Positions 1 through 4,923 of a stretch of 6,454 nucleotides of DNA are shown piece after piece; the first letter of the stretch is position 1, and each line of letters begins with the position of its first letter. Below the pieces are notes generated by a model. That model ran no database searches, was not told the origin of the DNA, and saw only the letters and a program-made list of their open reading frames with translations. A program made the translations under genes and the position numbers. The stretch is from positions 1-6,454 of the forward strand of contig JAMWDF010000134.1 of the NCBI GenBank assembly GCA_023818865.1, read 5' to 3'. The DNA is from Candidatus Omnitrophota bacterium (GTDB taxonomy: Bacteria > Ratteibacteria > UBA8468 > B48-G9 > DSTR01).

Positions 1-211
1 CTTTTCCCAACCTTTCACAGGCCCTTTTAAGAAGACTATTTTTGACTACTTTTAACTGCGCTTGGCTGCCCTTTAGACGGCGCCGCAATTGCTCCATTTC
101 CGCTACCGTTATTCCAGAAAAGTTTGCCATCACCGTCATCCGACTACTCTCTAACACCGCCGTAATAGTATCGACTGCCTGTTGCTTTCTTGCCAAGTTT
201 AACTCATTCAT
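1..211 (-). CDS. rplJ: Ribosomal protein L10 (uL10), N-terminal part, runs off the window
   Basis: This is the 5' part of the gene, about 70 codons, cut by the window edge. L10 forms the base of the ribosomal stalk on the large subunit, binding 23S rRNA next to L11 and carrying L7/L12 dimers that recruit translation GTPases. The reading starts MNELNLARKQQAVD and continues with the family's typical features: a strand with MTVMANFSGITV (residues about 25-36), then a helix with EQLRRRLK and the VVKNSLLKRA segment near residues 54-63. The ATG at 211-209 is preceded by GAGGAG three bases upstream. A second ATG four bases later is out of frame and meets a stop at once, so the first is chosen. Only 13 bases separate it from the rplA stop, so it is almost certainly co-transcribed with rplA. 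Product identity rests on sequence pattern plus its position after rplA. Confidence 0.93.
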   Translation of the reverse strand, partial: MNELNLARKQQAVDTITAVLESSRMTVMANFSGITVAEMEQLRRRLKGSQAQLKVVKNSLLKRACERLGK

Positions 212-224
212 ATTCTCCTCACTG

Positions 225-926
225 CTATTCAGCTACAGTTGATTTGGCAGGCGCTACCTCCACTGAAGGAGACATGCTTAACGAGAGAAATACTTTGCGA
301 ATTAACTGTCCCCTAGATCCAGAAGGTTTGCTCTCTTCAACAGCGCGGATAGCCGCCTGTATATTTTCCACCAGTTTCTCGGGAGAAAACGAAATTTTCC
401 CCACTGGAATATGAACATTTCCATCCTTGTCCATTCTGAACTCTGTCCGTCCTTTTTTCAACTGGCTGGTTATTTGATCAACATCAAATGTCACTGTTCC
501 TGTTTTGGGACTGGGCATTAATCCCCTTGGTCCAAGAACCTTTCCCAAGGGAGCAACCATCTTCATCATGTCAGGAGTGGCTACCACCGCATCAAAATCT
601 AGCCACCCAGATTTAATCTTATCAACCAGTTCCTGACCGCCAACAAAATCAGCGCCTGCCTGCCGTGCTTTTTCTACTGCCTCTCCTTGAGCCATGACTA
701 GTACCCTCACCTTTCTCCCACTACCATGGGGTAAAACTACTGCTCCCCTCACTGGCTGTTGCGTTTTCTTGGTATCTACGCCCAGGCGCAGACAGAGTTC
801 GACTGTTTCGTCAAATTTGGCTGAATGCAATTCTTTGAGAATTTCAACAGCCTTTTCTATCGAGTAAATTTTACCCTTTTCTATCTTATCTCTTACGGTC
901 CGATAGCGTTTGGACAATTTTTTCAC
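225..926 (-). CDS. rplA: Ribosomal protein L1 (uL1)
   Basis: The gene encodes 233 residues, the normal length for bacterial L1. L1 binds the mobile L1 stalk of 23S rRNA, helps release deacylated tRNA from the E site, and in many bacteria represses its own L11-L1 mRNA. Visible family features are the N-terminal KRYRTVRDKIEKGKIY segment, the RGAVVLPHGSGRKVRVLVMA segment (about residues 59-78), the hallmark PLGKVLGPRGLMPSPKTGTV (about residues 126-145), and a C-terminal GQLIRKVFLSLSMSPSVEV strand. Domain I is discontinuous, with domain II inserted between its halves, as in the family. The start is GTG (926-924), supported by a strong AGGAGG four bases upstream. That ribosome-binding site overlaps the rplK stop codon, implying translational coupling to rplK. 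Codon use is mixed, in contrast to tuf. The identification is secure. Confidence 0.98.
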   Translation of the reverse strand: MKKLSKRYRTVRDKIEKGKIYSIEKAVEILKELHSAKFDETVELCLRLGVDTKKTQQPVRGAVVLPHGSGRKVRVLVMAQGEAVEKARQAGADFVGGQELVDKIKSGWLDFDAVVATPDMMKMVAPLGKVLGPRGLMPSPKTGTVTFDVDQITSQLKKGRTEFRMDKDGNVHIPVGKISFSPEKLVENIQAAIRAVEESKPSGSRGQLIRKVFLSLSMSPSVEVAPAKSTVAE

Positions 927-937
927 TTCTCCTCCTA
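927..937 (-). promoter_or_regulatory. Ribosome-binding site of rplA overlapping the rplK stop
   Basis: On the minus strand the rplK stop TAG supplies the first bases of the sequence TAGGAGGAGAA, directly followed by the GTG start of rplA. The AGGAGG core (936-931) is four bases from the start. A ribosome terminating on rplK therefore sits on the rplA ribosome-binding site, which should couple L11 and L1 synthesis. This site also decides the GTG start of rplA. Confidence 0.85.
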
Positions 938-1366
938 ATCAATAATTTCCAGCCCCATACTCCTGGCTGAACCTTCTATAATTTTCATTGCCTGCTGAAC
1001 GTCCGAAGTGTTAAGGTCAGCTATCTTCACTCTAGCAATTTCTTCTATCTGTTTCCTAGTTACCCGACCAACCTTTTCTTTGTTGGGCACACCGGAACCC
1101 TTAACTATGCCTGCTGCCTTTTTTAGAAGCACCGCGGCTGGGGGTGTTTTTGTAATAAAGTCAAAAGTTCTATCCTCATAAACTCTTAAGACCACCGGAA
1201 TAACCATTCCTTCTTTTCCCTTGGTGGCCGCATTAAAGGCTTTACAAAACTCCATTATGTTCACCCCGTGTTGTCCCAGGGCTGGACCAACCGGAGGAGC
1301 CGGGGTAGCTTGCCCGGCGGGTATCTGCAGCTTAACCACCGCTTTGACATTCTTTTTTTCTGGCAT
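935..1366 (-). CDS. rplK: Ribosomal protein L11 (uL11)
   Basis: The gene encodes 143 residues, the usual length. L11 binds the GTPase-associated region of 23S rRNA beside the L10 stalk, takes part in factor-dependent GTP hydrolysis and in the stringent response, and is part of the thiostrepton target. The N-terminal domain shows the proline-rich PAGQATPAPPVGPALGQHGV block (residues 16-35), and the C-terminal RNA-binding domain shows ADLNTSDVQQAMKIIEGSAR (residues 116-135). An AGGGAGG ribosome-binding site lies just upstream of the ATG at 1366-1364. The gene follows nusG after a 76-base gap holding a hairpin (1396-1415), the largest gap between genes in the secE-rplJ part of the operon, and precedes rplA by 8 bases. 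The identification is secure. Confidence 0.98.
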   Translation of the reverse strand: MPEKKNVKAVVKLQIPAGQATPAPPVGPALGQHGVNIMEFCKAFNAATKGKEGMVIPVVLRVYEDRTFDFITKTPPAAVLLKKAAGIVKGSGVPNKEKVGRVTRKQIEEIARVKIADLNTSDVQQAMKIIEGSARSMGLEIID

Positions 1367-1395
1367 AACCCCTCCCTGAACCTCTCTAAATAACT

Positions 1396-1415
1396 GCGGA
1401 CAAAAAAGTCCCCGC
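1396..1415 (-). promoter_or_regulatory. Hairpin in the nusG-rplK gap, candidate L1 repressor-binding site
   Basis: In the RNA read from the minus strand, GC-GG-GGAC pairs with GTCCGC across a loop of six U residues. The helix has four plus two base pairs separated by a two-base G bulge on the 5' side. It lies 29 bases before the rplK start. L1 in many bacteria represses the L11-L1 mRNA by binding a two-helix element with an asymmetric internal loop in this leader, so position and shape are suggestive. I have not matched the specific conserved L1-site bases, and the sequence after the hairpin is not a U tract, so it is not a standard terminator. Confidence 0.35.
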
Positions 1416-1442
1416 GCTTTGCCACCAAAAATTTATTGACCT

Positions 1443-1973
1443 TCAGACCTTTTCTGCTTGCCAGTAGTTCAATTCTAAAAGTGTCGCCCGACCAAAAATG
1501 GAAACACTAACTTTCAGTCGTTCTCTCTCCGGATAAACTTCTTCAACTATTCCACTAAAATTGATAAATGGCCCGTCAACAATTTCGACTTTATCTCCAG
1601 GTTTGAATTCCACCCGCGGCGTTGGTTTTTTCTCCCGGTCAGCCAGCTCGGCTATGATTTTCTGCACTTCCTCTTCCGATAAAGGCACCGGTGTTTCCCC
1701 AGCCCCCAAGAAACTCAATACTCCCGGAGTCGTTCTGATAGCATGCCAAACGCTATCATTTTCCGCTTCCGAATCTAATTGAATAAGGATGTATCCTGGC
1801 CAGTACTTCCGCTTCTTTATGGTTCGCTCTCCATGGGATATCTCTGCCACATTTTCTGTAGGTACAATTATCTGCTTGACCCGACACGTTTCCCGATTGA
1901 GGTTGTTCTCCAGCAATTTCTTAACCTTTTCCTCGTAACCAGTCCGAACATGAAGAATATACCAATGGTCCAT
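1443..1973 (-). CDS. nusG: Transcription elongation/antitermination factor NusG
   Basis: The gene encodes 176 residues, a typical length. NusG binds the RNA polymerase clamp across the DNA cleft, modulates pausing, and links polymerase to Rho or to ribosomal protein S10. The N-terminal NGN domain starts with DHWYILHVRTGYEEKVK and contains KKRKYWPGYILIQL (residues 53-66) and the TTPGVLSFLG segment (81-90). After an acidic linker comes the KOW domain with FKPGDKVEIVDGPFINFSGIV (about 123-143) and a final FGRATLLELNYWQ. The ATG at 1973-1971 follows the secE stop by only three bases, and its AGGTG ribosome-binding sequence overlaps that stop, so it is translationally coupled to secE. The gene order secE-nusG-rplK is near universal in bacteria. 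The identification is secure. Confidence 0.98.
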   Translation of the reverse strand: MDHWYILHVRTGYEEKVKKLLENNLNRETCRVKQIIVPTENVAEISHGERTIKKRKYWPGYILIQLDSEAENDSVWHAIRTTPGVLSFLGAGETPVPLSEEEVQKIIAELADREKKPTPRVEFKPGDKVEIVDGPFINFSGIVEEVYPERERLKVSVSIFGRATLLELNYWQAEKV

Positions 1974-1976
1974 ATT

Positions 1977-2177
1977 TCACCTGATAATTAAACTGATAAC
2001 TTTTGAAAAGATAACGTCAATCAAACCGATGTAAACTCCAGCGACAATCATAAAAACAATCACGATGATGGTCGTCAGCTTAAGTTGTTGCCTGGTGGGC
2101 CAGGATACCTTACTTAGTTCCAGGCGAACATCGTTTAGATACAGCCGAACTTTTTCTTTAAGAACCGATATTCTCAT
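1977..2177 (-). CDS. secE: Preprotein translocase subunit SecE
   Basis: The gene encodes 66 residues, matching the short one-span SecE of most bacteria. SecE clamps SecY in the SecYEG channel of the cytoplasmic membrane and is essential for its stability. An amphipathic N-terminal part holds the hallmark VRLELSKVSWPTRQQL (about residues 17-32). It is followed by one membrane segment of about 21 hydrophobic residues, TTIIVIVFMIVAGVYIGLIDV, within residues 35-55. The frame is open further upstream, but that extension would begin inside tRNA-Trp, so I place the start at the ATG 2177-2175. The only purine-rich site, GGGGGT at 2195-2190, is 12 bases upstream, longer than ideal, and no better in-frame start exists. 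tRNA-Trp lies 30 bases upstream and nusG 3 bases downstream. Confidence 0.93.
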   Translation of the reverse strand: MRISVLKEKVRLYLNDVRLELSKVSWPTRQQLKLTTIIVIVFMIVAGVYIGLIDVIFSKVISLIIR

Positions 2178-2207
2178 ACTTCGCGCTTTACCCCCAGGAT
2201 TTTCAAG

Positions 2208-2280
2208 CAGGCCTGGGAGGATTTGAACCTCCAACCCACGGATTTGGAGTCCGTTGCTCTGCCGTTAGAGCTACAGGCCT
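2208..2280 (-). tRNA. tRNA-Trp (anticodon CCA)
   Basis: A complete 73-base cloverleaf can be folded by hand. It has a 7-bp acceptor stem (AGGCCTG with CAGGCCT), a D stem GCTC/GAGC, an anticodon stem ACGGA/TCCGT with the loop CTCCAAA, and a T stem GGAGG/CCTCC with the loop TTCAAAT. The anticodon CCA reads UGG, and the discriminator base is G, the standard tryptophan identity base in bacteria. The CCA tail is not encoded, since the bases after the discriminator are CTTG. The gene sits between rpmG (13 bases upstream) and secE (30 bases downstream), within what looks like one transcript, so the mature tRNA must be cut out of the mRNA. tRNA-Trp before secE is a recurrent arrangement in bacteria. 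Confidence 0.98.
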
Positions 2281-2293
2281 CCATCCATTTAGC

Positions 2294-2440
2294 CTACTTC
2301 TCTTTATGCAACTTGTGTTGCTTACACTGTGGACAGAACTTCCGCAGCTCTATCTTTTCCTTGTTTCTCTTCTTATTTTTGGTGGTTACGTAGTTTCTCG
2401 CCCCGCACTCAGTGCATACCAAACTAACAATTTCTCGCAT
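2294..2440 (-). CDS. rpmG: Ribosomal protein L33 (bL33), zinc-binding form
   Basis: This short gene encodes 48 residues: MREIVSLVCTEC at the start, a central NYVTTKNKKRNKEKIEL, and KFCPQCKQHKLHKEK at the end. L33 is a small zinc-ribbon protein of the large subunit near the E site. Two cysteine pairs (residues 9 and 12, 36 and 39) mark the zinc-containing form rather than the cysteine-free paralogue found in some bacteria under zinc starvation. The TTKN motif and basic core are typical. The ATG at 2440-2438 is preceded by a GGGGAT ribosome-binding sequence, and the upstream ATG within it is out of frame. It starts 21 bases after the tuf stop and ends 13 bases before tRNA-Trp. rpmG beside secE is common, and rpmG directly after tuf is seen in several deep-branching phyla. 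Confidence 0.96.
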   Translation of the reverse strand: MREIVSLVCTECGARNYVTTKNKKRNKEKIELRKFCPQCKQHKLHKEK

Positions 2441-2461
2441 GATTCATCCCCACTTCGATTC

Positions 2462-3664
2462 CTACTCAATAATTTCCGTAATGGCTCCAGCCCCAACAGT
2501 TCGTCCTCCCTCTCTGATGGCAAACCGTTGTCCTTTCTCCAAAGCCACCGGATAGATAAGTTTTACCTCCATCTCTATGTTATCTCCAGGCATCACCATC
2601 TCTACCCCACTGGGTAACGTTATCTGCCCAGTTATATCTGTCGTCCGCATGTAAAATTGTGGCCGATATCCACTGAAAAACGGCGTGTGTCTTCCCCCTT
2701 CCTCCTTCTTTAATACGTATACCTGAGCCTTAAAATGGGTGTGCGGCGTGATACTCTTCGGCGCCGCTATCACCATCCCCCGCTCTACTTCGTCCTTCTC
2801 TATCCCTCGTAACAAAATCCCTACATTATCTCCAGCTACCCCTTCATCAAGTAACTTCCGGAACATCTCTACCCCGGTAACTACCGTCCCCTTCACTTCA
2901 TGCGATAACCCTATCAGCTCCACCGTGTCATTCACCCTTACCTTCCCTCGCTCTATCCGCCCAGTCGCTACAGTCCCCCGCCCAGTAATCGAAAATACAT
3001 CCTCCACCGCCATCAAAAATGGCTGGTCTACCGGCCGCGGCGGCGTCGGTATGTAACTGTCTATCGCATCAAGTAATTCCCAAATCGCCTTCACCTTCTC
3101 GTTCTCCCGCCCATAACTCTCCGCACTTAACGCCTCTAATGCACTCCCCTTGATTATCGGTATCTCCTCCCCAGGAAATTCATACTTGCTCAATAATTCC
3201 CGTATCTCTAACTCCACTAACTCCACCAACTCCTTGTCCCCAGCCATGTCCATCTTGTTCATAAATACCACTATCGCCGGTACCCCTACCTGCCGCGCTA
3301 ACAAAATGTGCTCCCGCGTCTGCGGCATCGGCCCATCTGGCGCACTCACTACCAATATCGCCCCGTCCATCTGCGCCGCCCCAGTAATCATGTTCTTTAT
3401 ATAGTCCGCATGCCCAGGACAGTCTATATGCGCATAGTGCCTCTTCTCTGTCTCATACTCTATGTGCGCTATGTTAATCGTCAATCCCCGCTCCTTCTCC
3501 TCCGGCGCCTTGTCTATCTCTTCATACTTCATGTATTCCGCCTTCCCTGCTTTTGATAACACCAGAGTGATCGCACTCGTCAACGTCGTCTTCCCATGAT
3601 CTACATGCCCTATCGTCCCTACGTTTACATGCGGCTTGCTCCGAACAAATTTCTCCTTCGCCAT
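2462..3664 (-). CDS. tuf: Translation elongation factor Tu
   Basis: The gene encodes 400 residues, the full family length. EF-Tu carries aminoacyl-tRNA to the ribosomal A site as a GTP complex. The GTPase motifs are all present: GHVDHGKT (19-26), RGLT with the switch I threonine at 62, DCPGH (81-85), NKMD (136-139) and GSAL (173-176). Domains II and III follow, with RGTVATGRIERG, KKEEGGRHTPFFSGYRPQFY and the final RTVGAGAITEIIE. Two positions differ from Escherichia coli: leucine instead of isoleucine in RGITI, and methionine instead of cysteine in NKCD. A G-rich AGGGGGG ribosome-binding site lies just upstream of the ATG. It follows tRNA-Thr and precedes rpmG, so it heads the protein-coding part of the operon. 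Codon choice is odd: by hand count, glycine is 28 GGG, 9 GGA and no GGC or GGT, and isoleucine is mostly ATA, unlike the neighbours. Confidence 0.99.
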   Translation of the reverse strand: MAKEKFVRSKPHVNVGTIGHVDHGKTTLTSAITLVLSKAGKAEYMKYEEIDKAPEEKERGLTINIAHIEYETEKRHYAHIDCPGHADYIKNMITGAAQMDGAILVVSAPDGPMPQTREHILLARQVGVPAIVVFMNKMDMAGDKELVELVELEIRELLSKYEFPGEEIPIIKGSALEALSAESYGRENEKVKAIWELLDAIDSYIPTPPRPVDQPFLMAVEDVFSITGRGTVATGRIERGKVRVNDTVELIGLSHEVKGTVVTGVEMFRKLLDEGVAGDNVGILLRGIEKDEVERGMVIAAPKSITPHTHFKAQVYVLKKEEGGRHTPFFSGYRPQFYMRTTDITGQITLPSGVEMVMPGDNIEMEVKLIYPVALEKGQRFAIREGGRTVGAGAITEIIE

Positions 3665-3722
3665 CTCTCGCCCCCCTGTAATCTTTCTCAGGAATAGCCG
3701 GTTGCTTTGAAAGACTGTTTTC
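3665..3722 (-). promoter_or_regulatory. tuf leader between tRNA-Thr and the tuf start
   Basis: This 58-base spacer would become the 5' leader of tuf mRNA after the tRNA is removed. It contains a potential 8-bp stem, AGUCUUUC (3716-3709) with GAAAGAUU (3687-3680), including one G-U pair and closing a 21-base loop. The ribosome-binding run of six G residues follows, close to the ATG. The stem is AU-rich and could be accidental. I see no separate promoter or known riboswitch here. Confidence 0.4.
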
Positions 3723-3794
3723 AGCTGCTGATGGGAGTCGAACCCATGACCCCGTCCTTACCAAGGACGTGCTCTACCGCTGAGCCACAGCAGC
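3723..3794 (-). tRNA. tRNA-Thr (anticodon GGU)
   Basis: A full 72-base cloverleaf is visible. It has an acceptor stem GCTGCTG/CAGCAGC, a D stem GCTC/GAGC with the short loop AGCGGTA, an anticodon stem CGTCC/GGACG with the loop TTGGTAA, and a T stem ATGGG/CCCAT with the loop TTCGACT. The anticodon GGU reads ACC and ACU. The discriminator base is U and the CCA end is not encoded. It starts about nine bases after the likely transcription start of the promoter at 3810-3837, so it is the first element of the tuf transcript. A threonine tRNA directly before tuf is an old arrangement, also seen at tufB of Escherichia coli. Confidence 0.98.
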
Positions 3795-3809
3795 ATTTTT
3801 CACCCCAAT

Positions 3810-3837
3810 ATCTTATCACAAAAAAAACCCCTGTCAA
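3810..3837 (-). promoter_or_regulatory. Sigma-70/sigma-A type promoter for tRNA-Thr-tuf operon
   Basis: On the minus strand a perfect TTGACA -35 box (3837-3832) is followed after 16 bases by TAAGAT (3815-3810). A TG one base before the -10 box gives an extended -10 element. The spacer contains a run of eight T residues. Transcription would start near 3803, a few bases before tRNA-Thr, which is the normal close spacing for stable-RNA promoters. This is likely the main promoter of the tRNA-Thr-tuf-rpmG-tRNA-Trp-secE-nusG-rplKAJ block. Confidence 0.85.
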
Positions 3838-3878
3838 GAAGACTCTTTCTTCAAAACCTTACCCGCTGTCTCACTTAG

Positions 3879-3950
3879 AGCGGGAAAGGGGATTCGAACC
3901 CCCGACTTCGACCTTGGCAAGGTCGCACTCTACCGCTGAGTTATTCCCGC
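3879..3950 (-). tRNA. tRNA-Gly (anticodon GCC)
   Basis: A complete 72-base cloverleaf folds by hand. It has an acceptor stem GCGGGAA/TTCCCGC, a D stem ACTC/GAGT with the loop AGCGGTA, an anticodon stem CGACC/GGTCG with the loop TTGCCAA, and a T stem GGGGG/CCCCT (one G-U pair) with the loop TTCGAAT. The anticodon GCC reads GGC and GGU, the two glycine codons that the nearby tuf gene does not use at all. The discriminator is U, as usual for bacterial tRNA-Gly, and CCA is not encoded. It lies 84 bases upstream of tRNA-Thr and has its own promoter, so it can be made separately from or together with the tuf transcript. Confidence 0.98.
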
Positions 3951-3960
3951 ATTTTGCCTT

Positions 3961-3989
3961 ATTTTAAGATTATCCTTCCTATTTGTCAA
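3961..3989 (-). promoter_or_regulatory. Sigma-70/sigma-A type promoter for tRNA-Gly
   Basis: On the minus strand a perfect TTGACA -35 box (3989-3984) and a TAAAAT -10 box (3966-3961, five of six consensus bases) are separated by the ideal 17 bases. Transcription would start near 3954, only a few bases before the tRNA-Gly gene. It lies in the 55-base gap after the rluD-type gene and is one of the two strongest promoter matches I see in the window. Confidence 0.88.
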
Positions 3990-4005
3990 TCCCAGCCACA
4001 GCTTT

Positions 4006-4923
4006 TTACTCTTCTTTCAAAGAGTGAAGCAGATTCTTGAAATCATCGGGTAAAGGCGCTACAAACTTTTTCCTCTCCCCGGTCACTGGGTGAAGTAGAC
4101 ATAGCCGCCACGCATGTAATGCGGGTCGTCCGATTAGGGAACTTTCGCAACCATACTTCCTGTCCCCCAGAATAGGGTAACCAAAATAGGACAAAGTTAC
4201 TCTGATTTGATGGGTACGACCAGTTATTGGAGATATCTCAAGAAGTGATTCCCCTTTGAAACTCCGCAGTAATTTGGCTCGGGTAATTGCCATCTTGCCG
4301 GTGAGAAACCGGACATGCATGGTGTTAGGTTGTTTTCTTCTAGGCATCAGGCCAAGCTCAAAAGTTTGGTCTCCCGGAGCGAAGATACCTCTCACCACAG
4401 CCAGGTAACTCTTGTCCACCTGGTGATTCTTGAACTGAGTAACCAACTCAGAGTAAGCTAATTCGGTTCTGGCTATCACCAATACTCCTGAAGTGTACCG
4501 ATCCAGCCGGTGGACCACGCCAGGCCGCCATGGTCCTCCGACAGGGCAAACCGAGTGTTTGGCCGCAACCCGACTAATAACGCTGTCTGGCTCACTATTC
4601 GGATAAGCATGGGTCAACAAGCCCGCCGGTTTACTAACTACGATAATGGCTTCGTCCTCATATATAATCTCCAGTTCTTTCTTTTCACCATTTTCTCTGG
4701 AAGAATCTTCCTCTACTTCTTCTTGGAGGAAAATTTTTGCCCCAGGTTTAAGCCGGAAACCAGCCTTGACCGGCTTATCATTAACTAAGCACAACCCTTT
4801 TTCCAGAACTTGTTGGATTTGATGGCGCGACTTTTTCAAGACTAAAGCTAGATATTTGTCTATTCTGACTGCGGAGGAGTTTTGATAGATAATCTCTCTA
4901 CCAGTCATTCCGCCAAAATTCAC
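4006..4923 (-). CDS. RluA/RluD-family 23S rRNA pseudouridine synthase
   Basis: The protein has 305 residues from the first possible start, the usual size of RluD-type enzymes, which isomerise uridine to pseudouridine in large-subunit rRNA. An N-terminal S4 RNA-binding domain covers about residues 18-70 (RIDKYLALVLKKSRHQIQQ, then GLCLVNDKPVK). The catalytic domain has VVSKPAGLLTH (95-105), HRLDRYTSG (138-146) with the catalytic aspartate at 141, RTHQIRV (236-242) and YPILGDRKYG (249-258). The usual HRLDKDTSG is altered to RY after the aspartate, which should not remove catalysis. The listed start is a GTG overlapping the stop of the upstream dehydrogenase by four bases (GTGA). An ATG five codons later (4908) is an equally plausible start, and neither has a good ribosome-binding site. 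The exact target uridines cannot be read from sequence, so no gene symbol is given. Confidence 0.93.
   Translation of the reverse strand: MNFGGMTGREIIYQNSSAVRIDKYLALVLKKSRHQIQQVLEKGLCLVNDKPVKAGFRLKPGAKIFLQEEVEEDSSRENGEKKELEIIYEDEAIIVVSKPAGLLTHAYPNSEPDSVISRVAAKHSVCPVGGPWRPGVVHRLDRYTSGVLVIARTELAYSELVTQFKNHQVDKSYLAVVRGIFAPGDQTFELGLMPRRKQPNTMHVRFLTGKMAITRAKLLRSFKGESLLEISPITGRTHQIRVTLSYFGYPILGDRKYGCESSLIGRPALHAWRLCLLHPVTGERKKFVAPLPDDFKNLLHSLKEE

Noticed and set aside
42..414. Plus-strand open frames opposite rplJ and rplA.
   Set aside because: They are shadows of two clear ribosomal protein genes on the minus strand with no independent evidence.
1561..1991. Plus-strand open frames opposite nusG.
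   Set aside because: They have no recognisable domain, no convincing ribosome-binding site, and lie fully antisense to a clear NusG gene.
2178..2234. A 19-residue N-terminal extension of SecE beginning at 2234.
   Set aside because: It would be encoded by the 3' half of tRNA-Trp, lacks any SecE similarity, and the internal start at 2177 gives the normal protein length.
2739..3556. Several plus-strand open frames of 82 to 105 codons opposite tuf.
   Set aside because: They are antisense shadows. The G- and GCG-rich codons of tuf remove stop codons from the complementary frames, the predicted peptides show no domain, and EF-Tu on the other strand is unquestionable.
3522..3764. Minus-strand open frame of 80 codons spanning tRNA-Thr and the start of tuf.
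   Set aside because: It overlaps the tRNA and reads tuf in the wrong frame, so it is not a separate gene.
3820..3860. Possible terminator between the tRNAs (GAAGA/TCTTC inverted repeat followed later by eight T).
   Set aside because: The stem is only five AT-rich pairs, and the T run lies about ten bases further on inside the promoter spacer, so the geometry does not fit an intrinsic terminator.
3707..3967. Plus-strand open frame of 86 codons across both tRNA genes.
   Set aside because: It runs through tRNA-Thr and tRNA-Gly in antisense. Its peptide contains the GFEPPTS-like phrase often produced when tRNA antisense is wrongly translated.
3990..4005. Terminator after the pseudouridine synthase gene.
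   Set aside because: Only a three-pair AGC/GCT repeat is present without a U tract, so I see no terminator before the tRNA-Gly promoter.
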